Assembly: GCA_900708905.1 (NCBI GenBank)
Contig: CAADRB010000029.1
Location: forward strand, 797,636 to 861,635
Direction: 5' to 3'
Length of the DNA: 64,000 bases
Source: Hymenolepis diminuta
Lineage: Eukaryota; Platyhelminthes; Cestoda; Cyclophyllidea; Hymenolepididae
The notes under the pieces: generated by a model
Databases searched by the model: none
Seen by the model: only the letters and a program-made list of their open reading frames with translations
Told to the model about the DNA's origin: nothing
Program-made: the position numbers and the translations under genes
Shown: piece after piece, positions 1 to 13,030 of the stretch
Layout: each line of letters begins with the position of its first letter
How positions within the stretch are numbered: position 1 is the stretch's first letter

Positions 1-435
1 TATAGTCAACACGCGTGTATAACGAAACTCACACTCAATCGGTATCGACTTAAACAAATACGAATAATGATCAAGTGTTAAGTGTATCGGTGGGGGAAAT
101 AAAGAAAGAAAATACATTTTTGTTCATAGAAGAAATATTGGGAACGGGGGAAAATAATTATCATTTCTTCTAGCACCTTTGATCCTGAACTTTGAGTGAA
201 TTTGCAGAATAATAAAAAGTAGCCCATTGAAATATATCCATGAATGCACTTGTTTGGCTTAGCTGTAATCGAATTCTGACAGCATGAGATTAGTTATTTG
301 AGAATATGAGAATAATAAAGTATAACTGTATTTCTTTTCAATGTCTGTAATAATTGAAGTATAAATTTGGATAATCTTGGAATATAGATGTCGTATGTAT
401 TTCAAAAAGCAACATTTCTTTAAGTTATGAAGCCA
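1..435. other. AT-rich flank downstream of the FAS1 gene
   Basis: No coding signal or repeat recognised on either strand. Confidence 0.5.
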
Positions 436-468
436 TTTAATATTTTAAAATGCTAAAATTAATTTAAT
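436..468 (-). terminator. candidate poly(A) signals of the FAS1 gene
   Basis: Two ATTAAA hexamers on the minus strand (468-463 and 441-436) lie about 230-260 nt past the stop at 697. No AATAAA was seen on this strand downstream of the stop. Confidence 0.25.
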
Positions 469-696
469 TATTAATTTTTCAGCTCATGGATCTTAGGCAT
501 TAATACTAATAAAGACAAGAGAATAAATAATCGAGAGGTACAGATAATATCATTAATGGCGAGAGATTATTGACGAGAAGTTTAAATCAGAAATTAAGGG
601 CAGAAAGCGAAGTGGTGAAGAAAATTGCTATAGTGGTCTAAGAAAAGGAAATCCAATAGAAACATTTAGTAATATATTCAGACTGCTCAATGATTT

Positions 697-3600
697 TTAA
701 CAATTGTTGCAAATAAGTGGCCAATCCACAACCTGAACAATGCCATCGCTAGCAACGATTGGATCACCAATAGCCAATGCCTAAAAGAGAACGAGGGTAA
801 TAAGTTGGCGTTAAATGCTTAACCTCTCAGAAAATTATACCAAACGTGTAAGCAAAACTCACCCAGAGATCAGGGTGCATACCATCATAACCGATGAATG
901 TATTGCCATCCAGAGTTCGTTTGATTTTCAAATAAACCCCTGAAATTGATTGCATTTCTTGAATTGTCTCTGAATCGACATTTCCATCTTTGCCAGTGAT
1001 TAGTTGGTGTGGGATTGTTTGCATCTCAAAGAGCTTTAAAAGAGAAAGGAAGCAGTTTAATTTTATTTACTACTACCGCACTAATATTAAATGCTTACAT
1101 TTCTCAGTTGGCCTGGACCATAGGCATTCTCCTTGTCCCTAGTTTTCCAACCATGGTTCTGGGGAGCAAAGAAGACTACGTTCGGTGATTTCTGACTGAG
1201 GATGGTGGGAAATCCTGCCCTTTGCATCTTCTCATAAGTTGTGCTATGTAAAAAATACCATTAATGTTAAACGATAGACTGATATAACGACACAAAGCAT
1301 AGTATATACGTAGTTTGTACTACGCACATACTAATATTTTCTATAAATTGCTCAGTAACGAAAAAAGATTCGAAATCTGTAAACCGACTTATCGTCCTAA
1401 TCAAGTCCCCCTTATCACAACCAAGGCTGCTCTCCCTCAATTCTGGCATTTTTTCCATTCCTTCCTGTTCTCCTTCCTCTCTCATTCTACTGTTTTTTTT
1501 TCGCTTTATCGTTTTCCAACTCAATTCTTGGTATTCTTATTTTTGAAAGGCTATCTTATTCTGTTAGCTTTTAAAGAAGTTTATTAGTTCTGGAAGGGAT
1601 TTCTAAGCCTAATTCGGTCACACTCTTAAGTAGCTCTGCTATTGTGAGTAGAAAAGCATTAAGTCATGCTAATCCTCAGCTGGCTCCTCGAAGTCGACGA
1701 GATATGCAGACGTTGACAGTACTCAAGATACTGGTTATCATCACAAATAGAATTAAAGGTATCTCCCAGGTGATTCCTCATTGATATTTTCCATCTTCCT
1801 AAATTATACTTAATTTCATTCCTTGTATGTAGAAAAGTGACCGATCACCTTCATCTTCAATTACCTAATCTTCTTCGTCCTCATTTTAATAACTTTGATT
1901 ACTGAGAGCAGTAATCATAGGCGATAGGCACCGGCTCATTCAAGGCGCGATATCGACAAGGATGAATTAACGAGCGCAACAAAGAAGCTTTCTCGAGATA
2001 CGGAATCAAGATGAAATTTATTTAGTTCATTTAACAATAGTCTTCTATATGAATTGTAAATAGGGTACCCAGAGGACGAGTTCTTGAACCTAAGAACTGA
2101 GGTCAGAGCCTTTTTGTTCTTAAAAAATTTTCATTTCTTCGGATAATGAGAACGTTAGACTGAGGCTTAACTATTAAGTTAAACGGAAGAAAATCGTAGT
2201 AGATGTTGGTCTTCACGAGCGAAGGTTTGCATTTATTCGCAAGTTAAAGTTCTTCTTATCACAGGAGAATGCGTATACTCAAGTTCATCAAGTTTAAAGA
2301 TTGAGTGGTGGAGCCACTCCCGTCTTTAGAGTTTGTTGATATAAGTTAGCTTTTTTCCTATCAACCAAGAATTTGAAATGAAACAGCAAGTGGCCTGACT
2401 AATTCCAAAAAGAAAACATACTTTCAGCAATATGCAAATAAGAAAGTTCTCTCTTTAACTAACCTGAGATCCGGATTCTCTCGAACAATTTCCATCATTG
2501 TTCTAGTCGGTGGTGGATTGATGGATTTAACCGTGAATATGACACCTTCACGGAAGGGGATTGGTTTCAAACTGGTAGTTTCCGCCTTGCCAAAATGCAA
2601 CTTGAAGGGAGAAGGAGAAGGGGGGGGGGTTAAAATAGCGTGATATTGCACAGATATCGCCAAGTAGAAATTACTGTACTTACAGTGCTACCATCTCTGC
2701 TGCGAATGTACTGGTTGGTGAAGGTTGGATGGCGACCACCTGGGGCCGTGTACTGGCTGGTGTAGAGGCATTCTTGAGGAGTGCCAATTCCATAAACATT
2801 TTTCATTTTGCAGTCAGTGGAAGTGAGAACGTGATTTTGGTAGAGATTGCAACCGCTAGTTAAGGATTCTATGGAAAAAATAAAAGTCACGGAGAGGTGA
2901 CTAAATTATTATCTTACTATCTACTATATTGCCGAATTAAATATCAACTGATCGGAATGACTACTTTCACATCCGGATTCTGAACTTTGGAAAAACCCAT
3001 GGCCTGGCCTCCTTACTGATGATCCTATTTATCCCTATTACGACATGTCAGAAATACAGAGATAAAACTGGTTGAAACAGATTCCCTCTGAATCTTTTAG
3101 GTTGTTTCAAATATGTTGTAACCAGAAACGCTGGCCATTTCGTTCGCTAAAGTTAGTAGTATATTATGAGTTTCTCTATCACAAATACAGTAGGATACCT
3201 CCCATTTAACCAAGCTGAGTAGTGAGGCTAAGGAATTAGTGCTGTTTGATACACCTTGTAATGATAACCTTTATATAATAAGCCATATTAAAGTTTAAGA
3301 ATAACAATACTATCAAGGTGGCTAAAAATGCACACGATTGTAAGTGTGTGAATGTGAGCGATTTTATGAAGCAAACAAGGACACCGAATTAATGACGAAA
3401 CAAGGCTACTTTATAACTGTTTTTCATTCGACCCTGTGAATCTGTGTCTATTCACCCTATCAGCTTGATCGTCTAAAGCGATATAACAAAACTGCAATTC
3501 AGTCATTTTCACGCGCATAAATATTAAGAATTTAATTTCTATAACCTTACGATGGAACCTTCACTGGTTACTTATTTCACATTAACAATGTTGATTCAAT

Positions 3601-6600
3601 TTTCATTTGAGAGATTTGTTAACTTCATCATAAATGGGCCTCCTATCTTTTCTTAATCGGCTGAGATTAAATTGAGTTTTAGTGCATTTAGAACCTTCTG
3701 TTAGTTGAATTAGGGAAAAGCATGTTAAAAATGACATCATTTTACGATAAAATAACGTTTTAGATTTATTAGTCCACTAGATAAATTAAAATGCTATTTT
3801 GCTTTTAAGAGGTCAGTTTTGTACTCTATTTATATCAACTTGAAATCCATTCGCAAGTCGAAAGTGCTTTTCTATCTAATCTACACCATAATTTTGCTAG
3901 AAATAACAGAGTCATTAATTACTTTGCACCTAAGCATAGGTGAGGGAATTATCCTTAGGCGATTCTGAAGTCGATGCTTAAAAAGGTGAAAAATTAACAA
4001 AATTCAAAAAATGGTCATCGCTATCTCTATTTTGAGTTAATAATACCTTCAACAAGTATCTTAACTTTAACTTACTTCTCAAAGCTTCGGTAGTTGGTAG
4101 TAGGACGACAGCATTGTCGCCTGATCGAATGTCAATACCGCAAGAAACCATTTCCCGAGCAGCTTGATTCAGGTCCTTATCCGGACCGTTTGCAAGGCAG
4201 TTCAAGGCACCTTTCAGGTTCATTGCTATATTCAAGGGAAAACGAGACAGCATATAGCAAGGTTTGACCATTTTTATTCCTCTATCATTTTTACTGACAG
4301 ACCACTTTTAGGACGAATTAATGGAGCTCGCCTTTTTTTATTTAAGGGCGGAAATTATCTAGTTCGGATGAGCTGATTTAGTGAAATTTACTAAGTTTCG
4401 AATGGAAATCAGACTTTTTTCAAATACTTGTGATTACCACTTAAATTAAAGACTGCCAATTAATCCCAATCCTCTTTTATTATTTCTCATACATAGTGCA
4501 AGTTAAATAAAAAAAATAGAGTAAAGTCTCCCTCTCTCTCTCTTTACGAGAAGTCTCATTAATGCAATGCTTTTGCAAAACTAGTACCTAGCTATCATAG
4601 ATGCCAATCAACTCAGGAGATCTAGGTATGAGCCTAACAATCTACAGCAGCCAATCATAACAAAAGTGACTGACAGATTGTCAAGAGACGATCGAACATA
4701 AACTTACTGTATGATCATTAAATGGAAGTGAATTGAAGCATTCTTGAAATAAACCCTTGATCAAGCTTCAGCAAAGAAGATTAAAAGATCCTAAGACGCC
4801 CAAGTGTCTGTTACTGAAATCTGTTTAACTATCGGGCGCTGATAAAGGCTAATTCAGATTTAAAAAATAGGCTAAGCCATGCACGAAGGGAAGCAAGACT
4901 TTCATGGCCGAAAACTTCGCAAATACTGTCCTAATGCTATAAATAATCCCAAATGGTGAAGAGGTGATGTATAAAGCTGTATGCTAGTTTAAAACCAGAA
5001 AAGCCAGAAATTCACTCATTTCTTAAATTGTCAAATTTTAAAAAATATTAGACATTTCAATCTTAATCCTTAATGCTCTGATCACTGCGAACTCCTATCT
5101 CGTTAGCCAACAAACATTTAACCTTCGATATGTTCGGCATTGTTCCCATTGTATTTTCCCCTCCTCCCTTCTGTAAATATTATATCAAACGACTTTACCA
5201 CATGTAACCATTATTGTATCCTCTGAAACGACATCTCCAATCTTGATCCTTCATACTTCCTGAAGTAGCTATTTGTAACTGGGTGTTCAGGCCTTCGATT
5301 ATTAGTTTAATACTGTTAATAGTAGGAAGTTGCAACCGAACTTCGCTATACCTCAATACTTTCGGAATTAAACAAAAATGGAAAAAAGGAGATTAGCATT
5401 GAGTCTGCTAAGCGGAATGCTGCTCAATTTGAAATCATGAATAAATTAGGTAAAAGACTTTCGCATTCTAAGACCATGACTCAAAAACATCAAACTAAAA
5501 GCTAAATATCTACTAGTCCGACCAGCTATATTTAATAAATGACCAATATACCCGATTAGATACCCAAATATTAGATAAGCACTAGAACTTGTAAGTGGCC
5601 TACATGTAGGGCTTTGGAGAGCCCTGGAGAGCTTGTGAACAACACCATTTCCAGCCATCATGTCCATTTGGGCGAAATGGGCTCTTCCACCACAAGAATC
5701 TTCCAGAAATCTCATTCCATCATGTTGCTGATTGGCATAAACATACGTATTGGCTTTGGAGGGGCCGAGAAGTCTATTTTGATTATCAATCGATTGACCG
5801 CAAATCAGAGAATCTTGCACATGCTGCCTCACAAGGTCAGTAACTCCCTAAGAGAAGATAAAATTTGGTATTATCATTGTTACTTACAAATAATAAGTAG
5901 AGAGTCTGAGAGTCTTACCTGGGAATCACCGATTTCTCTCTTTGCAGCAGTCCAAGCAGTATTGGTCGGAGCGAACACGGTGTACCTCTCCCTACTGTTA
6001 GAAGCACTGAGCTGGGCTCGAAGATCAGATGGAATATCGGCTGTAAAGGATGAAAGATCAGGATCAGAACGTAGTCTGTCCATCACTGATTCATAATTCT
6101 TTGAGACGTCGATTGGCTATTTGAGTTCAAAAAAATTCCATTAATATCAAATAAATATAAATCGGCATTCATAATTCCTACATACACCACTTATTATGTG
6201 GATGATACCGTTTGAGGTTTCAAAGTCTGGTTTTGTGAGTAGTTGACATTCCACGAAAACGAGCTAAAATTAAACATCAAATTTGATTCACGTAGAAAAG
6301 AAAAGCTATCGAATCAAACTTTTGCAGTAGAAGCTATCTCACTCCATTGTTGTAGGTAGTAATTTTCAAAGGGTAGCCAGTCTTTGTTGGGATATCAGTG
6401 CCACTTTTGAAGTCTCCTGAGTAGTAGCGACCAGGAACAATTAAATTAACGGCATCAAGTTCTTTACTAAAGGCGGAGAAGCGATCGGAAAAGGCGTGGT
6501 AAAACTTAAAATTTTTAAAAAACCAAGCTCACATAAATTGAAGGGAAGAATCTTCTTCAGGAACAAAGACTGTGAAGTCTTTTCCATTCTTATCCAATGC

Positions 6601-9600
6601 CGGTTCGAGTTGCTGTAAAATATCGGCAGTTTCGTCCTTCTTCATATCTTGGAGTGTTGAAATGATTGACATATAAGTCGGATTCCTTTCGACGCACTCA
6701 TTGTTTACAATAGATGATCGCTTGTAACCGGGACAGCAATCGTATGTGACTGTGCTATAAATTTAAAGAAAGGCATAACATGACTCAACTATTCTTACTG
6801 GTCCTCTATTATTGGTCATTTATAATGCTGTCTATCCACCTGCGTATCTATTGGGTAATATGTCGGGTTCAATTAGGAGATAAATTTCTTCTTCAAAAAC
6901 TATAATATTACTTAGTTATGTAGGTTAATGATTACAGGAATCTGAATTTTTATGCAATGATACTTCCTATAGTCTATTTGATCAAAAGAGGATAAGAGTT
7001 ATTAATTTTATTAAAATAAGTGTTTGACCTTAAATGTATCATTTTGAGAAGAGAAAGAGTATCAGATTTTGAGATTTAGGAGCTTGGGTTGCAGTCGGTA
7101 TCTCTTTGCACCTGGGGCCACGTTCGCCTTAGTTAACTTTCACTTAGGCGTAGTTTTAAATCGATTAAAGTAAATTTGTAGTTTGCGTTGGTTTTAAGAA
7201 CGAATGTTCACAAAATGGAGTGTTTTCTAACTTATAATATTTCGCTAACCAGCTTTAATTCGTTCGATAACAGAGGAAACTGCAAAATCTGAAACTGCTT
7301 AAATTCAAACGATGTCTTCGCCATGATGAGGTCAGGATGAATTTTGTTGTCCGTGTAGAAAAAAGGCAAACATATTAAAAATGTTTGCCTAGCCTTCTTC
7401 GTTCGAATGCATTAACATTTCAACAAACATTAATTGGCATGAAAACTCGTATGATATAAGTTTATTTTCACAGTATATGTGAACTGTGATGGGGACAGTA
7501 AACAAATAAATTAGGATGTGCCAGTTGAGGTATAATTTTTTCATTAGAGTTTTTGAAGCTGATGTTTACCTGTGGTATTTTATTCCTTGATTTATTTGCG
7601 CATTATTAGTGCCATTTAAATTGAAATGCTCAGTTATTTTGACCTTAAACCCTCAAACGTTATGAGCCATTGCCTGTTTGCGTATGTCGTTAAGATCTGA
7701 TATATCTTGTTATTCAAAAACAGACGCCATTTGAAGAAATTTATTTAAGTTTACATATTGATTACTGATCCACAAAAACAGGCGTAGAGTTATTTAGACC
7801 ACCGCGAAAGTGGCCAAAGTAAGTTATTTTTACTGAAAATCCATCAGGAATTCGCTTAGGTGCATTCTGCCGGCAGTTTAATTTTGGCTTTAAGATTAAG
7901 AAAATGCTAGACAAAGTTAATTCAATAGAGTCCTTAAACGAAGTAAATTTGTCAGATTTTATCATCCCAGCTTTGTAACATTAAAACAAACTGACGTTTT
8001 ATTGAACGGCAAGCGGTGAGGAAAAACCTTTATTTCCAAGCGAGATGTTAAGAAATATACAAAAAACGTCTAAAAATCTATTCTCACAAATGTTGCTAAA
8101 ATCTTTTGGTTATAATGAATTTTAAACAATGAGTTGCAACAATTTTTTATTGATATAACGAAGAGATCACCATAACTAACTGATGATTTTTTTATTTATT
8201 CGCTCTAGTATTATAACCCACGGCAATGGGTGAGAAAGCAAATGAAGTTGGGTAAAGGAAAAGCCAATTTTTGATTAAGGAATAAGGATAGAAAAGTAGT
8301 TGAACATAGAACAGGAGCATCTAGAACTCTTACTACAAATGATTTTCTGAATTCAGGTTGCAGTATATTTACCTAATGATTAGCTCTCTGCTGTATATAA
8401 TAAAGCTCTAATTTCATGATTTGTCTCCTGGGTTACTGTACAAATTCCTGTTCGCGATGTGATTAATTAGGATAGTTGCTTTTACAACTTCTTGCAAGGG
8501 TCAGGAAAACGACTTAAATGTAGCAGATCTCACTCCGTACCGAACATAACATAGCTAATTTCGAGTTTGAAATAACTGCCTAATTCGAAGATGTTTAGAA
8601 TGTACTTCTCCTTTACATGTTCTAGAAACTTCAATTGCGAAGTGCATATTGGCACGACGGATAAACAGACATAACATATAAACTGTGGTTATAGGATAGG
8701 TAAATCTGCGTCGAAATTAATAAATGTCGAAATACATCGAGTCTTTGCAAAATTTATTTTTGAAATCGTCATCTAAGTTGCTAATATCACTTATTTATTT
8801 TATTACAGCTCATAACAAGACAAAAAATTTACAATTATTCATTGTGGGAAAGCAAATGAGATAGGTTAATAGTAAATCCTATAAATGATAAGGAGAAGGA
8901 ATCAATTACAAGTATACCTGATCAAATATTATTATGTAACCCATCCGAAATACCACATATTGCGTTGCTATAATACCAATGGAGACAGTAGTCATTTAGG
9001 TCAACAATGCACATCCTAAAGTAGCCAATCACAGCCCGAATGTCAATGTCAATTTTAGCTCGGCAGTTGCAGAATACGTGGTTATATATTATTGCAAACG
9101 ATGTTTTCGTACTTAAGACATATTTCACCTAACGTTTTTTTATATTATAACTGTGAACGCATTTGATTTTTAGGTACGGACTGTAAAATATCAATTCACG
9201 TTCCAGAATTCAAATTTCCCGATTCATTACTTGCACTACTGATTAAATACTTGTCCACTAGGAGCAGCTTCTATTGATCAGTGATTTAATTATGATTTTT
9301 AGTCTTGCCGCTCAATTAATTTTTCTTCCAAAGTGTGATAGTAAGCAGCTTGACATAGCAGACCTATGATTTTAGTTATTTAATGTTTTATTGGAGGTTT
9401 CATGCGTGAATATAAATTTTAAGATTTTTAAACAAACAATGCTGAAATAAAAACAAAAAGAAGCCTAAAAGGAGGTAAAAAATACATTTTAATCAATACT
9501 GTAAATGCGTATATTCCAATAAGAGACCAGAATCCCGCTGACTTACCCATATTGTTCATCGACTGGGCCACAAATCCAGGCACTGATATTGCCTCCACCG

Positions 9601-9779
9601 TCAGTTTTGACATTTTTGTAAGCGCACATATTGATTTCTTTGAAAAGAGGTTTATAGTTCTTTGGGTTATACTTCTGGGGGAGTTCTGGAGCCAATACCC
9701 GCCCACTAATAAGGCTGATGCCTTGGAGAAGCAATAAAAGCAGGGATAGAGACTTCCTTTTGAAGTTATTTAGTCTCAT
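697..9779 (-). CDS. secreted four-FAS1-domain protein, TGFBI/periostin-like (complete)
   Basis: Twelve exons join in phase: 9547-9779, 6533-6754, 6343-6466, 6186-6263, 5919-6116, 5604-5847, 4076-4225, 2684-2868, 2464-2600, 1099-1243, 863-1033, 697-780. They give 656 residues plus TAA; human TGFBI has 683. Order: signal peptide (about 1-26), short EMI-like cysteine segment ending TYDCCPGYK (about 50-90), then FAS1 domains at about 105-219, 220-365, 367-520 and 521-650. FAS1 box-1 motifs are TVFVPEED, TVFAPTNTAW, VVLLPTTEAL and VVFFAPQNHGW; box-2 motifs are NGIIHIIS, NGVVHKLS, GVIFTVKS and DGIVQVVDW. Relatives are matrix proteins bridging integrins and collagen. No RGD is visible. Start: first ATG before a strong hydrophobic leader, just after a possible splice acceptor. 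The third domain is the most divergent and has extra cysteines. Family assignment is firm; TGFBI versus periostin cannot be separated. Confidence 0.9.
1244..2463 (-). other. intron of the FAS1 gene
   Basis: About 1.2 kb between the exons ending RENPDLR and starting TTYEKMQ, with no exon-like sequence. A T-rich plus-strand ORF at 1315-1587 looks like chance. Confidence 0.7.
2464..4225 (-). other. FAS1 domain 3 (divergent, cysteine-rich)
   Basis: Exons 4076-4225, 2684-2868 and 2464-2600 encode this domain. VVLLPTTEAL stands for the usual box-1 and GVIFTVKS for box-2. It has five cysteines (NCLANG, VSCGI, SGCNLY, STDCKM, QECLY), while FAS1 domains usually have few or none, suggesting lineage-specific disulfides. 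The acceptor of the last exon follows a run of ten C on the transcript. Confidence 0.7.
2869..4075 (-). other. intron of the FAS1 gene
   Basis: About 1.2 kb, AT-rich, strong GTAAGT donor and CCATAG acceptor. Nothing further seen. Confidence 0.7.
4226..5603 (-). other. intron of the FAS1 gene with a short (CT)n tract
   Basis: About 1.4 kb with a GTAGGC donor. Contains a short CT microsatellite at 4531-4543. No gene recognised. Confidence 0.65.
6755..9546 (-). other. first intron of the FAS1 gene (2.8 kb)
   Basis: It separates the signal-peptide/EMI exon from the exon starting TVTYDCCPGY. GTAAGT donor and TTTATAG acceptor; the split codon GG|C keeps phase. AT-rich, with no coding match on either strand. 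Confidence 0.75.
9702..9779 (-). other. signal peptide of the FAS1 protein
   Basis: A basic start (MRLNNFKRK) precedes a leucine-rich core SLSLLLLLLQG and a small-residue end ISG, with cleavage probably before RVLAPEL. This fits a secreted matrix protein. Confidence 0.85.
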
Positions 9780-9780
9780 T

Positions 9781-9800
9781 CTGGAGATAAATTCAGTTGG
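9781..9800 (-). promoter_or_regulatory. possible 3' splice or trans-splice acceptor at the start codon
   Basis: TTTATCTCCAG ends one base before the ATG at 9779. It resembles a 3' splice site, so the message may begin with a non-coding exon or a spliced leader. If the TATA at 9845-9850 is used instead, this match is chance. Confidence 0.3.
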
Positions 9801-9844
9801 TGAAGGAACGTCCGTATACGTGTGCGTCCAGTTATGTTCTGAGA

Positions 9845-9850
9845 TTTATA
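9845..9850 (-). promoter_or_regulatory. possible TATA box of the FAS1 gene
   Basis: TATAAA (GATATAAAT on the minus strand) lies about 70 nt before the ATG at 9779, which would put transcription start near 9820 and a 5' UTR near 40 nt. An inverted CCAAT (minus strand 9994-9990) lies a further 140 nt upstream. Motif match only. Confidence 0.35.
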
Positions 9851-10203
9851 TCAGTATCAGCAGCTTTCTATACGCACACACTGTACGTGTGTTTGCATTC
9901 GAGCTATCTCTCTGGCTTTAGGACTACTGTTGTTGTCATCGATTTCGTAAACAAGACTGCGATTGCGTACATCCGCAGCTCAGCTCTTGATTGGCAACGA
10001 ACACCCTAATAGAAGTCATATAAAATGGCTGTTTTAATCTGCAAAAAAACTTTCAATAACTTCTTTGAAATTTAGATTTGATGATGAATCGCTCACAACT
10101 TAGCTTCCAAGTTAAATCATAGAGTATTTGAAATCCTTGCTTGTTTAAATGTAAAGATGTAGAAAAATCGTATCAAAATATCTAGCTCGAAGTGCACGAC
10201 CTC

Positions 10204-10224
10204 ATTATTATTATTATTATTATT
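10204..10224. repeat. (ATT)7 microsatellite
   Basis: Seven perfect ATT units. Confidence 0.95.
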
Positions 10225-12197
10225 CTAAAGGATAGGTTATTTGGGACAATTTGATGTATTCTAATAGCAAGTCATCGCCTATAAGGAATAATTCCGATTT
10301 TGACAATCAAACTAAATGTGCTATCAAATGCAGGATTAAACAGTTGAAACAAAAACGGATATATAGCGCAGTATTTCTTCAAAAAGTTTTCGAAATCAAA
10401 TTTCTTAGATTATAAAACAAATGAATTATATTTTAGAATGTATTTAAATATTCTCCGGGTTAAAGGTCTTTGCGGTTTATCTACAATTGCTTATCTCAAG
10501 ATGAATAGTAAGAGATTAAAGACCGTTCACAACGCCGCGAGAAGGATTGTGCAACAGGAGAAAAATTGGTATTAGAGTTTTCTTAAGAAAAGCCACTCTG
10601 GGAAACCTTGCCATTATAATCTCATTTACCAAAAGTAGGCGTCACCGGGCAGATGCTAAACAGGTGTTCGGCGAGAAAGGAAGCGTAAGTTGATTGATGA
10701 ATCATGCTATGAATTATATTCCTTGCCTTACGGAACAAGTGAAATGTGTACGCAACAGAGAAATTTTGTGTGCAGGTTCTTAGTGTTATCAACTCTTTGC
10801 AAATGAAAGTAAGATGAGGAGGCACTAGCGGACCGATCATTACAAACCCAAAGATGATCGGCCAACTGGTAGACTTCTTTGTCGGGTAGATGGGTGATGC
10901 AAAAATAATTTGAAGAGAGCGGATACGAGATCATATTAAACTTCATCACCCAGATTTTCCCTACGAAAACAAAATGGTGAAAAGAAAAAAATAAGTCTGG
11001 AAGAACTTCAATTTGGAATAGCAATTGACCTGATAATTGTGGAGCTTAGATGAATAGGGTTCCTGTGATTCCTTAACTCTCATTTCTGCTAATATACTCT
11101 AACATTTCCTCCTAAAATGTGAACACACTCCCTCTTTATGAACTTTTACTCCCTATGTGTATGGATGTGTGCCCATGATGAAAAGTTGTAAGAGCTTTTT
11201 TACTCTACCATAGGAAATCAGCAGAAAATGCGGGGAAAGGTAGAAAATTTTATCGAAGTATTAGGGACAGTTTGCCGATATTTCTAACAAAATATCGCGG
11301 AAGTTCTTCTGTTTCTAAATTAACGTGTTGTGAGCATTGAATATTTCTTTTCGCATTTGCGAACAATAAGACCGGATATAGGAGAAATTGATTCCCATAG
11401 CTTAACACATAGAGTTTAGGCGAGAATCAGCCATGACGTGAATTCTTTTTTAAGGCTGCCGATATAGCACTCATGTTTTAGCATATAAATTGAGCGAAAC
11501 ACTTGCCCTCTAACCTCTTTAAATTGTAGCCCAAAATTATATTATTTTTAGGAAGTTATTGTTACTAAGCTCCATCCAATTTGAACATAGGGAATATTAA
11601 CTCTAAGGTTTTCATAAAAGCAATTAATGGATTTCTTTATTTTCTACATTCACTTGATATTAATAATCTAAAGTTCACATCCAAGTTAAGAGGTGGACAC
11701 TGGGATTTATAACCTTCCATGGTTTATCTATTGCATGGAGGGGAAAGTGAAATGTAAAGTTTTCTATTCTGAAGAGTAAAGATTTCTCTGGAACTCCGCT
11801 TTTGATCTTCCTGGTTCGGGAGAAAAGGAAGTTATCCTTGAAGGTCTTTGAGTGAAGTGTTACATAATTTGACAATTTTTAAAAACGGTACTTTGTATTC
11901 ATGTGCATTTTCTTAAGTATTTCACAAACCTATTCTGATCTAAATGGTGGCAAAAATAGGCAGATACTTGGAACTACACTGGTTTTTATGATCTGGGGAT
12001 CGTATCTATACTGATACGGCTGCTATAGACAAAACATTAGTACATAAAATTTTTGCCCAACTATTTTTATCTTCGAGTTAAGATTTAATGTTTTCTTCTT
12101 GTCAGAGGATACATACCTTTTCCCCTATTTGGAAACTCTTAGGTTGAATGCACAAGTATTAGGTTTTTTGACTTATTTCATGCTCAGATACAACGTG

Positions 12198-12268
12198 ATG
12201 CAATTAGGTGGAACGCAATCTCAGAGCCTTAGTGAGCGAGCCATTGAATGAGGTTCGAATCCTTACAT
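12198..12268 (+). repeat. tRNA-like sequence (SINE or tRNA pseudogene)
   Basis: GGTTCGAATCC at 12252-12262 exactly fits the RNA polymerase III B box. TTAGGTGGAACGC about 45 nt upstream is A-box-like. Flanks do not pair into an acceptor stem, so it is not a working tRNA. Confidence 0.4.
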
Positions 12269-12973
12269 ATTCTGTTTTATATAACAAAATGCAGGACATA
12301 GGGGTGTTATATTTGAAGGGAATATGACGCAATTAAAGGCCCCCAATAAGCTTTGGAATAGCCTGTCGAGCTTACTGTCAAGGTGTCCCGTGTTAGCTTA
12401 ATGGGCTGCAGTAAAAGGTATAATCAGATGAAGTTTGGGACAGATGCAGATATGAGATAATTTGTGCGTTCTTCCTTGCGGTTAGCTCAGGATAATGAAC
12501 TCAAAGAATTCCCGTTTTCACTATTTGAAGAATTCCTATTGGAGGTGATCGATAAATTAACAGATCTATTGAAGATTTTTTTACTTGGCTCATACAAGAT
12601 AACTCGGAATCCCTCCGATTAAGACACCGACTGATGACGCAGGGCCCAAGCCTATGAAATATATATTTCACAAGTGGACCCCATATACCGTCACTGATAC
12701 GGAATATTCCGGCTCGCTCTATTTTTAACCTCCAGAGAGTTAGGCAAGACAGGACGAACGAACGATTCAAGGGTGGTCATGTATCCCACGAAGACGTCTT
12801 AACTATTATAAAAAGTCATTGTTGGGTAAATAAACTGTCCTTGGTGAGAGGTTCTTAACTCAATTGTGAGTTAAGCCTGACTTTAGTACTATATCCCTGA
12901 GCGTCATCCTATATGATGGTGGTGATCTAGCGATATTTCAGTAGTTCATATTAGATTACTAAATGCGCATCAC

Positions 12974-13030
12974 TCAGTTTCAATCAAGTTAGCTCTGACC
13001 TGACAGCCATTTGGGTTACCACCGCGCCAG
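12974..13030 (-). repeat. tRNA-like repeat copy, minus strand
   Basis: GGCGCGGTGGTAA followed by CTGTCAGGTCAGAG matches the element at 13420-13481 (GGCGCAGTGGTCA, then CTGCCAAGTCAGAG) in the opposite orientation. The B-box region is decayed. Two copies 400 bp apart point to a mobile tRNA-derived family. Confidence 0.45.

Noticed and set aside
5614..6096. 160-codon plus-strand ORF
   Set aside because: It is the antisense of two well-supported FAS1 exons (5604-5847 and 5919-6116) and has no domain of its own.
10501..10570. Plus-strand peptide RLKTVHNAARRIV resembling a motif near the end of LINE reverse transcriptases
   Set aside because: Only about 13 residues, with stops on both sides and no catalytic motif nearby; too weak to call a retrotransposon remnant.
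12625..12660. CTGATGA followed by GAAA, as in a hammerhead ribozyme
   Set aside because: The bases between them do not pair as stem II directly flanking both motifs, and no cleavage-site stem is evident.
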